64,000 nucleotides of DNA from Eriocheir sinensis (GCF_024679095.1 NC_066544.1:7687490-7751489); one strand, 5' to 3'. Shown: positions 12,075-25,797, counted from the stretch's first letter. Notes: generated by a model not told the origin, from the sequence alone. Program-made: numbers and translations.

Positions 12075-12590
12075 TCATCACTATCTCAACCACACCTCTC
12101 AAGTGCGCCACTATCTCCCTTCTACTGTTGCTCTAACTACCAACACTAACTATCATCAATTAAACCTAACCTAATCACTAACACACATTACATAGCTACT
12201 CACTCATCACTATCTCAACAACACCTCTCATTTACGCCACTAACTCCCTTCTGCTGTTGTTCTAATCACTAACGCTAGCTATCACAAATCTAACATAATC
12301 TAATCACTAACACCTTCACATTACATAGCTACTCATTCATCACTAAACTACAACTCTCAATTGCTTCACTAACTCCCTTCTGCTTTTGTTCTAATTACTA
12401 TCACTAACTATCATGAATCTAACCTAACCTAATCACTAACACACTCACATTACATAGCTACTCATTCATCACTAAACTACACCTCTCAATTGCTCCACTA
12501 ACTCCCTTCTGCAGTTGTTCTAATCACTAACACTAACTATCACTAATCTAACCTAATCTAATCACTAACACCTTCACATTATAATCCCTT
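12075..12590. repeat. 129 bp tandem repeat, 4 copies
   Basis: TCTGCTGTTGTTCTAAT-type anchors lie at 12121, 12250, 12379 and 12508, exactly 129 bp apart. Each unit contains CTAACCTAACCTAATC or a variant, that is, one to two copies of the CCTAA arthropod telomere motif inside a longer monomer. Confidence 0.9.
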
Positions 12591-12870
12591 CCTTCCGTCC
12601 CTCCTCACTTTACATCTTTCCTCATTATTCTATCCTTCGCTATACCTCCTCTCATTCCTTCCATCTCTCCTTCCTTCCATTCATTTATCTTGCCCAAATT
12701 TCTCCCATCAAGACTTTTTTGCTTTCCTTCTTTATTTACTTCTTCCTTCCATTCTCTGTACGTATCTGGTTATTTATCGCATTCCTTTCATCCTCAATCC
12801 CTTCTTTCCTTTCCCCTTTCCTCCCACTCTTCTTCTTTTCTCTACTGGAACACAACCATCTCCTACCCTC
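12590..12870. repeat. Pyrimidine-rich stretch
   Basis: CTTCC-rich sequence with no gene seen. Confidence 0.7.
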
Positions 12871-13145
12871 GCTAACACCATCGACACCACAAGACCACAT
12901 AACAAGGGGATCGGACACCACGCCTCATACTTCCCTTTCCAACCACCATCATCTTCATTAGCACCTGCCCCCCCTCTTCCTCCTCCTCCTCCTTCCCCCG
13001 ACAGGTAAGGTGAGGATGGGGCTGATTACAGGTGTCTTCCAGGTAAGGGAGAGATAATTGGGAAGGGTTAGCGCTGCCCTTCACTCCGCTGCCCTTCGTG
13101 AGCTATCAGTTGTGGTATTGATGATGTGGTGGCGAAGGGGGAGGT

Positions 13146-14415
<1,270 letters not shown>

Positions 14416-14469
14416 ATGACTGTACGATAATGAATAATAATGGAGAAAATTCTGAATGCTGTATATTTG

Positions 14470-14780
14470 GAAGTGAGTGAGTGAGTAGGTGATTGAATGA
14501 GTCAATAAAAGGAAATAAATCAGTGAGTAAAAGTGAATGAGTCCGTGAGGGAAGTGTAATTGGGTGAATGAAAGTGAGTGTGTGAGCGAGTGAGTGGGTG
14601 ATTGAGTGAAATAAAAAAAAAATCGAAAGGGCGGTATGATGCAGACAGTGAGTGAAGGGAAGGAGGCTGTTAATAGGCAAGAAAGTGAGTGACGAGACAG
14701 ATAGATAGACTAATAGATAAATCGATAGATCGATAGATAAACAGAGTAGGAGGGAGGTAGGGAGGAGAGAGGGAGGGAGA
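14470..14780. repeat. Degenerate GTGA/GATA tetranucleotide region
   Basis: GAGTGAGTGAGTAGGTG-type sequence, then GATAGATAGACTAATAGATA. No gene is seen. Confidence 0.7.
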
Positions 14781-14858
14781 GAGTTTGACAAGATGGTCAC
14801 AATACTCCTTGAGGGAATTGGGTGACCTTCTCCTCTTACACACCAGAGAGGCGGCGAG

Positions 14859-14935
14859 GGAAGAAGCATGGAAACATGGCAGAGCGGGCTGCCTGATTTA
14901 GTGATTCAGTGCACTCTGACCTCCGAACTGAGGAA
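14859..14935. repeat. Dispersed repeat, copy 1 of 2
   Basis: GAAGCATGGAAACATGGCAG, AGCGGGC and GTGATTCA with CCTCCG recur at 22683-22775 with small indels. Family unknown. Confidence 0.5.
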
Positions 14936-14999
14936 GAAATTACAGCCCGTGATTTCAAGTTATCATGTTTCTTTAGAGCTCAAAAACTTAGAGTGATTG

Positions 15000-15260
15000 A
15001 CGTTATTTAACTCGTTGACACTAAAAACTTGCATCAGATCTCTTCGCAGGTTTTTTTTTTCGAACATGAAGAGGTTGAGTCACTTGGCTCGTTCTTCGTA
15101 TGGTGGTGCCACAAACGACGGCATGATTTCGTGGGCGTCGCTGTATTACCTCGATAAATTCGATGAACTGCGCTGCGTATTCCAGGTGAGGTCTCAATAA
15201 TGCGTAATAAGTATCGACATTCAAAGTTCCTATCGATGAGTACTTTTCTATACAAGGACA
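15000..15260 (-). mobile_element. Decayed LINE RT fragment, minus strand
   Basis: On the minus strand one frame reads YYALLRPHLEYAAQF and the region below it reads LNLFMFEKKNLRRDLMQVFS in another frame. Both correspond to adjacent C-terminal thumb segments of CR1-like reverse transcriptases (compare LVRPHLEYAVQF and SHEKRRLREKL in the 55 kb copy). At least one frameshift lies between them. The run of ten T at 15051-15060 falls inside the conserved EKK motif. I see no intact 3' tail. Confidence 0.65.
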
Positions 15261-15439
15261 CTCACTGTGTTTTCAATGCCTCAGGTCACTGGTAACAACA
15301 ACCCTGAAGAGACTTCCCACGCATGTTACAAATGTGTTTACTGTTTCTCCAAATATGAATTTATCAAGGGTGAAGGACACTGACACTTTTCATACCATTG
15401 AATAACTGGTCAAGGTTCTTTTGCTTGACTTCGCAATCA

Positions 15440-15972
15440 GTAGCGGCGGCGGCGGCAGCGGCGGAGGAGGAGGAGGAGGAGGAGGAGGAGGAGGAGGAGG
15501 AGGAGGAGGCGGAGGAGTTGGAGGATTAGAAAGAGGAGGAAGAGGAGAAGGAGGAGGAGGAGGAGGAGGAGGAGGAGGAGGAGAAGGAGGAGGAGGAGGA
15601 GAGGAGGAGTGGAGGAGGAGAAGGAGGAGAAGGAGGAAGAGGAGGAACACAAAGAAACACAAAGGAAGAACAAACAACAGCAGACCTGCTGGTCCTTACG
15701 AGGCTGTTTGTGACAAGCTACACTAACTATCTAATCAAAGGTGGAAGATGAAGGACAGCAAAGGCGAAGGAGGAGGAGAAGGAGGAGGCGGAGGAGTAGG
15801 AGTTGGAGGATTAGAAAGAGGAGCAGGAGGAGGAGGAGGAGGAGGAGGAGGAGGAGGAGGAGGAGGAGGAGGAGGAGGAAGAGGAGGAGGAGGAGGAGGA
15901 GGAGGAGGAGGAGGAGGAGGAGGAGGAGGAGGAGAAGGAGGAGGAGGAGGAGAGGAGGAGTGGAGGAGGAGA

Positions 15973-16003
<31 letters not shown>

Positions 16004-16026
16004 GGAGGAGGAGGAGGAGGAGGAGG
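15440..16026. repeat. Duplicated (GGA)n trinucleotide block
   Basis: Two GGA-rich arrays, 15449-15650 and 15768-16026, share internal markers: GTTGGAGGATTAGAAAGAGG near 15517 and 15802, and GAGGAGTGGAGGAGGAGAAG near 15602 and 15954. About 115 bp of mixed sequence between them contains GACCTGCTGGTCCTTACGAG, which resembles LINE 3' UTR sequence in reverse orientation. The polyglycine and polyarginine frames are not genes. Confidence 0.9.
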
Positions 16027-16199
16027 TTGTACTATAGCCCGCTGATCATTTCTTGTCCAGTAATAAATGTTTGCTCTTCGAAATTTATTGACCAATCCAT
16101 CATTCTCTCTCTCTCTCTCTCTCATGTCTGTTTTCACGCCTCGCTCTCCTCCTTCTTATCTCTAAGTTTCTATTGAATCCTTATCTAACTTTCCGCCAG

Positions 16200-16500
16200 G
16201 TGTATAGGAGGAAGAGAAGGAGGAGGAGGAGGAGGCTACGAGAAGCAGGAAAAGCAGGAGATGGATTGATGGAAAAAGAAAAGGAGGATAAATATTTGAG
16301 AGAATGGAAGCAGGAGGAGGAAAATGAGGAAGAGGAAGAAGAGGAGAAGGAGAAGGAAGAGAAGACTAGAGAAGTAGGAATATGAGGGAAGGGGGAGGGT
16401 CGAGAAAGAGTGAAAAGCCAAAGGGGAAAAAGCGGAAGGAGGAAAAAGGAGAGGTGTAGAGGAGGAGGAGGAGGAGGAGGAGGTAAAGGAAGGAAAGAAG
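16200..16500. repeat. GGA/GAA-rich purine tract
   Basis: Low-complexity AGG-rich sequence with no gene. The mixed 16500-16860 stretch after it shows nothing I can assign. Confidence 0.75.
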
Positions 16501-16862
16501 GGAGAAGGGCGCTCTATCATCATCCATCACCACCATCACCACGACCACCAAACCTTTCCCTTAACACTTCATAACCTGCCGAAGATACTCCCACACTCCC
16601 CCTTAATATTTTCTTCTTTACGCCACAAGCCGATCCTCAGCTTACTCAAATACTCAATTCGACTTCTGAACTAAATGTCTATCTTCATCTACTCCCTCCC
16701 TACCTCCTATATATATCCGTAAAGTACTATAGGGCTCCGTATTTCCCCCCAGACTTCTTAATTTTAGGCCTCAAAATTTCCCCAGCCTACCCAGAAAATG
16801 AATCCTTATGTCCCTAGAGTGTTCCCTGCTAATCTATAATCACAGGCAACTCCCTAAAATAT

Positions 16863-16863
16863 G

Positions 16864-16900
<37 letters not shown>

Positions 16901-17230
16901 ACATCCTGCTCTTACACCGTTTGGCTTTTTAATAGGGTCCATTCTGCCTCTCTCTTTTCTTCCCGTGCCCACCGAACTCCTTCCTCTGCTACCCAATCTA
17001 CTTTCCCCTTCCTCCTCCTCCTCCTCCTCCTCCTCCTCCTCCTCCTTCTTCTCCTCCTCCGCCTCCTCCTCCGAAGCATGAAAAACAGCTTAATACAAAG
17101 GCGTTGCGAGGAAGCGAAGGTCTCTTAACGCCTCGCAAACTCACAGAAGAATTGGCTTTATCTTCGACCCTCCTCCTCCTCCTCCTCCTCCTCCTCCTTC
17201 TACTTCTCCTCCTCCTCCTCCTCTTGTTCT
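16863..17230. repeat. (CA)n and two (CCT)n arrays
   Basis: CA run at 16877-16902, CCT runs at 17008-17060 and 17170-17224, separated by mixed sequence. Confidence 0.85.
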
Positions 17231-17439
17231 GTTATTATTTCTTTAGGTCTCCGTTTTTTTCTTTTCCTTTTTTCCTTCGTTTCCTTTTTTTTCCTCTGTT
17301 TTCTCTTGCTCTTATCTCTTAGGATTTTTTTCTCCTACTTTGCTTTTCGATATACTACATTAACAACTTTCAAATCATTCTATATATGTGTTCTACGTAC
17401 ACCCACCCACACACACATTCAACCCTCTCTGAAAAAAAC

Positions 17440-17831
17440 TAATCTAAATGTATCCGTCACCTACAGGCCTACGGGGCAATCATTTGAAGATGATGTTGAA
17501 ATGTAAAGCGTTTTAAGGCAGTCACTTAACAACAGCGACTCTGATATTAGGAGACTTTAATCTCCCCCATATTGATTGGGCGAGACTGTCGGGTACAGAA
17601 GGCGAGTCACATAGAATGATCGAATTTTTTGAAGAAAATTACCTAAGCCAAATGGTTTCTGAACCAACTCGAAAAAGTAACATACTCGACCTTGTTATAA
17701 CGACCCAAGATAACCTAGTCAGTAATGTCACGGTAGGAGAACACCTCGGTTCTTGCGATCATAAATTAGTGCATGTCGGCATTAGAGCTCAAACATCAGT
17801 GACTGAAAATAAAGTAAAGATGATGAATTAA
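17440..17831 (+). pseudogene. APE-type endonuclease C-terminal remnant of the LINE
   Basis: Recognisable motifs are VSVTYRPTGQSFED, LILGDFNLPHIDWARLSG (the GDFN catalytic motif) and, near the end, LGSCDHKLVHVGI, which matches the terminal SDH motif but with Cys in place of Ser. The expected N-terminal part of the domain is absent upstream of 17440, where CCT-rich sequence begins. A stop after DDVEM separates the first motif from the rest. Confidence 0.8.
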
Positions 17832-17899
17832 AAAAAAAAAAATCGTAGAAATTAGACAAAAACTAACAGAAATACAACTATCAGATGATGGCAACGGAG

Positions 17900-18260
17900 A
17901 AGAAGCCAAGCTAAACTTTAAAAATCATTTACTCACTCAGAAGAACACATTTGTCCCATTGTGCGAGAAGCGAAGTAACACAAATAAAAGCCCACATTGG
18001 TTTAATAGCGAAATTAAACATTCGGTTAAGGGGAGAAAATTGTCTTACAGGCTAAAGAAAGAGCAAAGCACGTCCAAAAACATTAGACTTTATCATGAAG
18101 CCAGGAGACGAGTAAAAAGATTAGTATGTCAGGCAATGCGTAGATATGAAGAAAACATTGCAGCCAACTGTAAAAAATAATACGAAATCCTTCTTCTGTT
18201 ATATAAACAACAGGAAGGCGATCAGAAGTGGAATTGGACTTTTAACAAACAATGACAGTG
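17900..18260 (+). pseudogene. LINE linker between endonuclease and RT
   Basis: The frame at 17959-18180 reads PHWFNSEIKHSVKGRKLSYR and YHEARRRVKRLVCQAMRRYE, the basic linker seen between endonuclease and RT in CR1/jockey-like proteins. The frame changes near 18150 and continues as NNTKSFFCYINNRKAIRSGI. Confidence 0.75.
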
Positions 18261-18404
18261 AACTAGTGACTGGCAGCCAACACGTTGCGAACTTGTTTAA
18301 CAATTACTTTTCCTCGGTATTTAATACTAGCAGTCTTTCCACCACTACCACCAACACCAGCGACGACAACAGTACCAACGTAAATCTCGTTCATCCATTG
18401 CCTA

Positions 18405-19894
18405 ACTTTGTAATGACTACCGATGAAGTCCTAAAAGCTCTCCAATCCCTTAAAACAAATAAAAGTCCCGGACGTGACAAAGAGCGAAATACTTTCCTCC
18501 TTCACAACCGTGTTCAATATGTCCCTGCAACGAGACATCGTTCCTACGGATTGGAAAAAAGGCTAACGTGACACCGATTTTTAAGAAAGGAGACAAAAAA
18601 ATACTTGGTAATTACAGGCCCATTAGTCTAACTTCAGTTGTAGGTAAGCTACTCGAGAGCATAATTAGAGACAAAATTGTGAGTTACCTTGAAAGCCACT
18701 CATTGATTAAGGATTTACAGCATGGCTTCCGCAACTAAAAATCCTGCCTATTACACCAATTGACCTTTTATAACGACCCCTTCTCAGTTTATGACGCAAC
18801 CAAATCACTGGACATAGTCTATCTTGATTTCCAGAAAGCGTTTGATAAAATTCCACAACATAAATTATAAATTAAAGCAAATAGGTATTGAGGGTCAAGT
18901 ACACCAATGGATCGCGAATTGGTTGAGCAACAGACAACAAAGAGTGGTGATCGACGGATTTAACTCAGAGTGGGCGCCGGTCACTAGTGGCGTCCCTCAA
19001 GGCTCGGTTCTTGGCCCAGTGCTCTTCATTATTTACATCAACGATTTGGATGTTGGAATCAATAATTGCATTAGTAAATTTGCAGACGACACAAAGACTG
19101 GTAACTCGGTTCTCACTGACGAAGATAGACTAAGCCTCTAAGAGGATTTGCATAAAATTTCAGCTTGGTCTGATAGATGGGAGATGCCCTTTAATGTAGA
19201 TAAGTCCCAGGTCCTTCAAGTTAGAACAAGAAATAAGAAGTTCGATTACGAAATGCGCGTCGTCAAACGCAAAAGCGTTCAATGCGTCAAGAACCTGGGT
19301 GTCAAAATCGCGTCAAACCTCAAATTCTCACAGCAATGCATCGATGCAGCAAATAAAGCGAACAGAATGTTGGGCTTCATTAAAATAAACTTTTTATTAA
19401 AAAAAAAAGTAATACTTCCGCTCTACAATAGTTTAGTCAGACCCCACTTGGAATATGCGGTATAGTTTAGGTCTCCCCACCATGCAAAGGATATAGCTAA
19501 ATTAGGTGTTCAGCGTCGGGCAAGAAAAATGATCCCTTCCTTGCGTAACAAACATTACGACAAGAGGCTCTCAACCCTTAATATGTTCTCTCTTGAGAAA
19601 CGTCGCCTCCGAAGAAAACTGATCGAATGTTTTAAAATACTTAATGGCTTTACGAATGTGGACAAATCAAAATTGTTGATGATCGATGACACTTTGGGAA
19701 CGAGAAACAATGGCACAAAACTTAAATGTAGACAAGTAAATTCAGACTGCACGAAATATTTCTTCACCAACGTTGTAGTGCAAAAATGGAATAAGCTCCC
19801 ACCCTCAGTGGTCCAGTGTAACACGATTGACTCCTTTAAAAACAAGCTCGACCGATACTTCTTTCAACTTAATGTCACCAAGAGTGGAAATTAA
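18405..19894 (+). pseudogene. Reverse transcriptase of LINE copy 1, multiply disrupted
   Basis: Conserved segments appear in order: TTDEVLKALQSLKTNKSPG, a frame-shifted VTPIFKKGD segment, [81 protein letters not shown] and FTNVVVQKWNKLPPSVVQ. The catalytic FADD is intact but at least five stops or frameshifts break the frame. The last open segment (19529-19894) ends LDRYFFQLNVTKSGN. Confidence 0.9.
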
Positions 19895-19995
19895 AAGTTT
19901 TGGAGCCATCTGATTAATGTAGAATCACTTAAGTTTAAGGACAGATCACCAAGTCTGGACCATGGGGATTCTCTGTGGTCTGATTTTTATGTAAA

Positions 19996-20000
<5 letters not shown>

Positions 20001-20026
<26 letters not shown>

Positions 20027-20030
20027 TTCC

Positions 20031-20079
<49 letters not shown>
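20001..20079. repeat. (TC)n, T-run and (CA)n compound microsatellite
   Basis: About 22 bp TC, a run of 10 T, CCACAG and about 43 bp of CA. It begins at the LINE 3' end. Confidence 0.95.
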
Positions 20080-20081
<2 letters not shown>

Positions 20082-20794
20082 AGAATACAAGGATGCGCCT
20101 TCTGTACCACTATTGTTTCTACGTGAATAAAACAAGAAAAAACACAAAAATAACAACACTCGTAATAAAGAATCCGGTCCTGTTGTCTGGGGAGGTAAAG
20201 CAGGTTAAAAAAAACACCTAATTCTTAGCTTCCAATTCGAGTCATGTGCGCGAGTTTTTAAGTAGAGAGAGACTGGGGAGCAGACTTGCAGACTAAAGAA
20301 CAAATACAACCACTACAGGAACTACTACTACTACTACTGCTGCGACAATATCAACAGCGTCTGACCAACTAAACAAGCGGTAACAGGTGGCGGCGACGGG
20401 GGCGGTGAAGGAGGAGGAGGAGGAAAAGTTTATGACAGGAGGCTTGCAGGAACAACCTCTCCGCCAGATCTGCTTTTGGAGGAGAAAGTTTCGTTTTGCT
20501 GGAGGAGGAGGAGGAGGAGGAGGAGGAAGAGGAGCAAGAGGGAGGGCACGAGGAAGGTATGTTGGTGGGTAGGTAGGGATGGATGAAGGGAGGGCAGTCG
20601 CTAGGCAGGAAGGAACGGAGGAATGGAGGGAGGGAGGGAGGGAGGGAGGAAGAGAGGGAGACAAAGTGAGAGAGAAACGAGAGTAATTAGTATGAGAAAA
20701 TGAGGTTTGAAAGTTTGTTAATGATGTTTAAATGTGGACGCCGCCGAGCTGTTGACCAAGAAAAAACGGGGAAAGAGAGACAGTAGAAAAAAGG

Positions 20795-21104
<310 letters not shown>

Positions 21105-21179
21105 AGAAAAATATAGCAAAAGTGACAGACACAAAAGAAATATATTAAAACAGTGCGAGTTACAGGAGGGAGAAAAATA

Positions 21180-21800
21180 GGAAACACGTTTTTTTAGATA
21201 ATGTAAAAACAAAAAGAAAAATTGCCGAACAGCACAAACAGGATTAGAGGACTGAAAAAAAAAACCAAAATACAGAAAAAAGACGCGAATTATATATAAA
21301 CGCAACGTATGACATGAAAAATTACACATGAAAAGAATGACAAATGGGAGAAAATAAACAAAATCGTAACACTATATGAAAAAAAATGTGTAAAAAACGA
21401 ACAAAATAATGACACTGTATGGAAAAGGGAGTGTGTGCGATGTAGCGAGGACAAATCGATATAACGAACAAAACACGAACAATACTAAATGAAAAATGAC
21501 TGAAACAAACATGATATGAATAATACTGAAGAAATAGAAAAAGTATGATCGATTTAGTGAGAAAAATTAACAAAAACGAGAAAAATATGAATAATACTAA
21601 ATAAAAAGAGTAAGTAAGATCAACTTAGTGAAAAACATAAATACATAAAAACTAAGAAAATATGAATTACACTATATGAAAAACGTGACTATGATCGATT
21701 TAGTGAGAAAGCTAAGAATTACATAAATTAGATTGGGGAGTAAAAAGGTGTATAAAATGGAGCATTAGAAAGCGGACATTATTGATTAGGGAACAGAAGA
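21180..21800. other. A-rich mixed sequence with weak repeats
   Basis: GATCGATTTAGTGAGAAA recurs near 21547 and 21690, and a variant lies near 21620, suggesting an old tandem repeat. No gene is seen. Confidence 0.5.
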
Positions 21801-21989
21801 AGGTTGACAATACTCTAATTATGATAAGGAACAAGAAATGGACTTCGGCACGCCATAGAACTGGTAACAGATGGGTAAACAAAGTAATAGAGTGGCAATC
21901 CTGATATTGTAAGAGAAGTCAGGCAAAACAGAACAAGGTGAAGAGATGAACTTAAAACCTTTGTCGATCAGGATAAAGTACACTAACAT

Positions 21990-22190
21990 CAAGCGGAGAG
22001 ATAGGAACATAAGCACATAAGGAGACTGGAAAAGGTCGGTGGGCATATACAAGACTGCTCATGCAACCTCAACCTACCTAACCTCACTATCCATGAATTT
22101 ATCTAACATTTTCTTGTACGTGCCATTAGTATTTTCACTCATAAGACTCCCAAAAGCACTCGCAACTTCACTGCAAATAGCACTCATAAC
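21990..22190 (-). mobile_element. LINE family B 3' end, minus strand
   Basis: The reverse complement of 22070-22115 reads MLDKFMDSEVR then stop, matching the LDKFMDSD terminus at 768-1150. After it come GTCTTGTATATGCCCACCGA and AGTCTCCTTATGTGCTTATG, the family B 3' UTR and tail. It is a short decayed remnant. Confidence 0.6.
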
Positions 22191-22262
22191 ATGGAGGACG
22201 TTGGGAAAGGTCTTTGTTCAGGAGTGGACTAGTAATGGCTGATGATGATGATGATGATGAAG
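22186..22262 (+). mobile_element. RTE-like LINE/SINE 3' end with (TGA)n tail
   Basis: GGAGGACGTTGGGAAAGGTC, then TTTGTTCAGGAGTGGACTAG and six TGA units (22241-22260). This arrangement is characteristic of 3' ends of arthropod RTE-class LINEs and the SINEs that share them; I recognise it from general knowledge, not from a search. It abuts the minus-strand CR1 tail. Confidence 0.6.
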
Positions 22263-22402
22263 TGGGATTTCAAAGAGGGAGTGAAAAGTTTAAATACAGC
22301 GCAGAGAGGAAAAACAGACCACAGCTTAGCATAACAACGAAAGCCCTGAATAAAAAGACGATAAAGAAGAGATGAGTACCATGATAACGTAGAGAAGAGA
22401 GC

Positions 22403-22566
<164 letters not shown>

Positions 22567-22682
22567 GTAAATCAATTAGGTTCAATCGCGGTAAACACGT
22601 GCAGTATCAGGTGAACGCGGCGTGACAACGAGGTGTACACGAGCTGATAAGAGAGGACGATGATAAGGAAGAGGAGGAGGAA

Positions 22683-22775
22683 GAGGAAGCATGGAAACCT
22701 GGTACAGCGGGCAACAGAAAATATGCTGGTTGATGACGAGGCTACCCGCTTAATGATTCAAGTCTCTCCTCCGGG
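22683..22775. repeat. Dispersed repeat, copy 2 of 2
   Basis: Partner of 14859-14935; begins GGAAGCATGGAAACCTGG. Confidence 0.5.
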
Positions 22776-23255
22776 AATACTGTTGACCTACAAAACAATA
22801 AAACACCTGCCGTTAGGAGATATGGGAACGTTCTATTTATTTCGGCTGCAGTAATGTAATGATCAGTGCAATATTTAAATGTTTTCATCATTTTCACATT
22901 AACTAATTCTTATGAACCCGAGACGGAAAATAAGGGAAAGGGGAAGATTATCATTACGAAAAGTAGAAGAGGAGGAGGAAGAGAAATAAACTGAAAAGGA
23001 AGAAGAGGAAGAATGACAGGAAATGAGAAGGAAAACAAGAGATGGGAAGAAAGCAGAAAGAGGAAAATAAGCAAAATAAGGAAAAAGAGGAAGAGGGAGA
23101 AATTGTGACAGAAAAAGGAGGAGGAAGAGGGGGCGGAGAAGGAAGAGAGGGAAGAGGAGGAAGAGGAGGAGGGCTCATTCTCTAGTGTATCAGTGTCAAC
23201 AGGATGCAAATGAGGCAACAATAAGGAGCCAGTTTTGAGCCCCCTCGGCAAAGTT

Positions 23256-23257
<2 letters not shown>

Positions 23258-23337
<80 letters not shown>
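23258..23337. repeat. (GT)n microsatellite, about 80 bp
   Basis: Pure GT run after a purine-rich segment (22920-23175). Confidence 0.97.
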
Positions 23338-23338
<1 letters not shown>

Positions 23339-23427
23339 CAAAACGAAAGGAAAGAGGAGGTGCAAAACGGTTAATTAGGTGTTTTGTGATTGGCAGGTGT
23401 GTTCAATGAAGGTAAAGGGGTGATATC

Positions 23428-23475
<48 letters not shown>

Positions 23476-23500
23476 TAGTAGCAGTAGTAGTAGTAGTAAA
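23428..23500. repeat. (GTA)n array
   Basis: About 23 GTA units with a small break near 23475. The following 23500-23930 is GGT/GTT-rich with no gene seen. Confidence 0.94.
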
Positions 23501-24119
23501 AATAAGTAGGAATTTTGCCGTTCTTGCTAATACTGGCGATAAAATGCAGTGTTGTTGTTCCTATTATTATCATTTTAGCTGTTGTTGTTGATGCATTAGT
23601 TGATATTATTGTTGTTAAGTGTGGTGGTAAATAAGACAGTATAAGTGTTGATGCTGATATAATCTAGAAACAATGCGATGGTAAAAAAATTATAAAACGA
23701 AATGGTAGTAATGAAACCTGGCTGAAGGGTAGCGTAGAGTTTTGCGGTGGTATTTGTGGAGGTGTTTGTGTTGGTGGTCGTGGCGTTAAGTAAGCAAGCG
23801 TGGAGATGAAGGGCTGGTGATGAAGTGCGGGAGTGGTGGTGAGTGAGTGAGTGAGGAAGTGGTGTTGGTGGTAGTGGAGGTGGAGGTGGTGGAGGAGGTG
23901 GAGGGCGTGTTATTTGCAGGCAAGTGTAAACATCTTTATGAGGCGAGTTACCGAAAGTATATGGTTCTCTCTCTCTCTCTCTCTCTCTCTAATTTACTTC
24001 ATGGTCTCGTTTCGTTTTTACATTGAACTTTATATTTCACTTTTACACACGAACACTCGTCTTCACTTACCCGAAAAAGCGATATAATACAATAACACAA
24101 TTCCTTCACATACCGCAAG

Positions 24120-24335
24120 TTAGAGGAGGAAAAGATGAAGGAAGAACATAAAGAAAAGTAAGAAGATAAGAACGAGGAAAATAGGAAGGACAGAAGTAGG
24201 AGAAAGAGATTAAGACAAAAAAGTAGGAAGAAAAGCAGAAGAGAAGAAAATAGGAGGAAGATAAGTAGAGGTAAGTAAAGTAGACAATAAAATAGGAGGA
24301 AACTATGTACGAAAGAAAAGTAGAAACATATATTT
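24120..24335. repeat. Purine-rich AGGAAGA tract
   Basis: Low-complexity AG-rich sequence; no gene seen. Confidence 0.7.
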
Positions 24336-24711
24336 TAAAATGTACTCGTTTGTTTCTTGTCCCAGTTTCCTTAATTTACTTACTGCTGTGACATATTTCC
24401 TGTTTTCATTTTAATATGCTCCTGTACCCTTCTCCTCCTGTTCCTCCACCTTCTTCTCTTCCTCCTCCTCTTTCTCCACCTGATGGGTCCCTCTGTCTGG
24501 CTCCACCTGTGTCGCCAGCAGCTTACGATCCATTTACTGACCGCCGGAAAAAGTCTAAATTACCCGGTTGAGTGGAGGAAGAGAAGCAGGCAACAAAGCA
24601 AGAGGAGGAGGAGGAGGAGGAGGAGGTATGACAAGAAGAGAAGGAGAAGAAGATGAAGATGAAGAAGATAAAGAACAAAAGAATAAAAAGGATAAGTGAA
24701 TAAAAAAGAAT

Positions 24712-24865
<154 letters not shown>

Positions 24866-25079
24866 AACAGAGAGACAGGCAGCGACAGACAGAGAGACAG
24901 ACAGGCAGATATCAGAGACAGCGATAGAGAGGAGGTTCAAACAGCTATCTTCAAGGGGTGACTCATAACTACCTACACACACGCTGACAGGTGAATCGCG
25001 GCTCATTAACCTTTACTAATGAGGTGACTCCCGCCCAGGTAAACGGAAGCGAGTAGGATGGTGTGAAGGAAGGAATTGA

Positions 25080-25345
25080 TGAAGGACGGGGAGGGAGAAA
25101 GGAAGGAAGAAGAAAGGAAGAAAGGGAAGGGAAGGGAGGAAGGAAGGAAGGAAGGAAGGAAGGAAGGAAGGAAGGAAGGACGGAAAGGTAGGAAGGCGAA
25201 GAAGGGAAGTGGAAGGAAGAAGGAAAGGAAGGAAGGGAGGAAAAAGGGAAGAAGGGAAGGAAGGAGAGATGGGGAAGAAGGGAGGAAGAATGGGAAGGAA
25301 GGATGGAAGGAAGGACAGAAGGAAAAAGGGAAGGAGGGATGGATA
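25080..25345. repeat. (GGAA)n array
   Basis: Perfect GGAA run at 25137-25180 inside a degenerate GGAA/GGGA block. Confidence 0.92.
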
Positions 25346-25669
25346 AGATGCGTGATTAGGTAAGATATGAACTCTGATTATAAAAGAGACTTTGGAGTGA
25401 CTTAGCGTTGGGAGCGAACCTTGAAGAGTGGTGGAAGGGAGACGATAAAGAAGGGACGTAACAATTAGGAAGAGGAGTGAGGAAGTGTGTGGATAAGAAA
25501 GAAATAAATAAAGAACGAGACGATAGAGAAGTGATAATAAAATGGGGAGTAAGGGAGGGCGTGGCTAGAGGAAAGAGTAATGGGTGTTTTAAGGGAGATT
25601 GAAACGACTGGGGAAAAAAGGAAAACAAAAATAAGGGAGATTGTAAAGAGATGTATGGTTGTAATTGTA

Positions 25670-25797
<128 letters not shown>

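Larger units (their letters stand above)
17440..19996 (+). mobile_element. CR1-like non-LTR retrotransposon (family A, copy 1), 5'-truncated and broken
   Basis: In order it carries the C-terminal half of an APE-type endonuclease, a linker, a reverse transcriptase with the FADD catalytic motif, a C-terminal thumb region and a 3' UTR. It lacks ORF1 and the endonuclease N-terminus. Lesions include a stop after VSVTYRPTGQSFEDDVEM, a frame change near 18150, a 29 bp deletion at about 18476, stops near 18738, 18868 and 19140, and a stop in the thumb near 19464. The 3' end reads GTCTGATTTTTATGTAAATC and runs directly into (TC)n. Copy 2 at 55064-56706 is near-identical over long stretches. In established biology such elements copy themselves by target-primed reverse transcription; this copy cannot encode a working protein. 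Confidence 0.92.

Noticed and set aside
15741..16037. Polyarginine or polyglycine protein
   Set aside because: Translation of (GGA)n in different frames.
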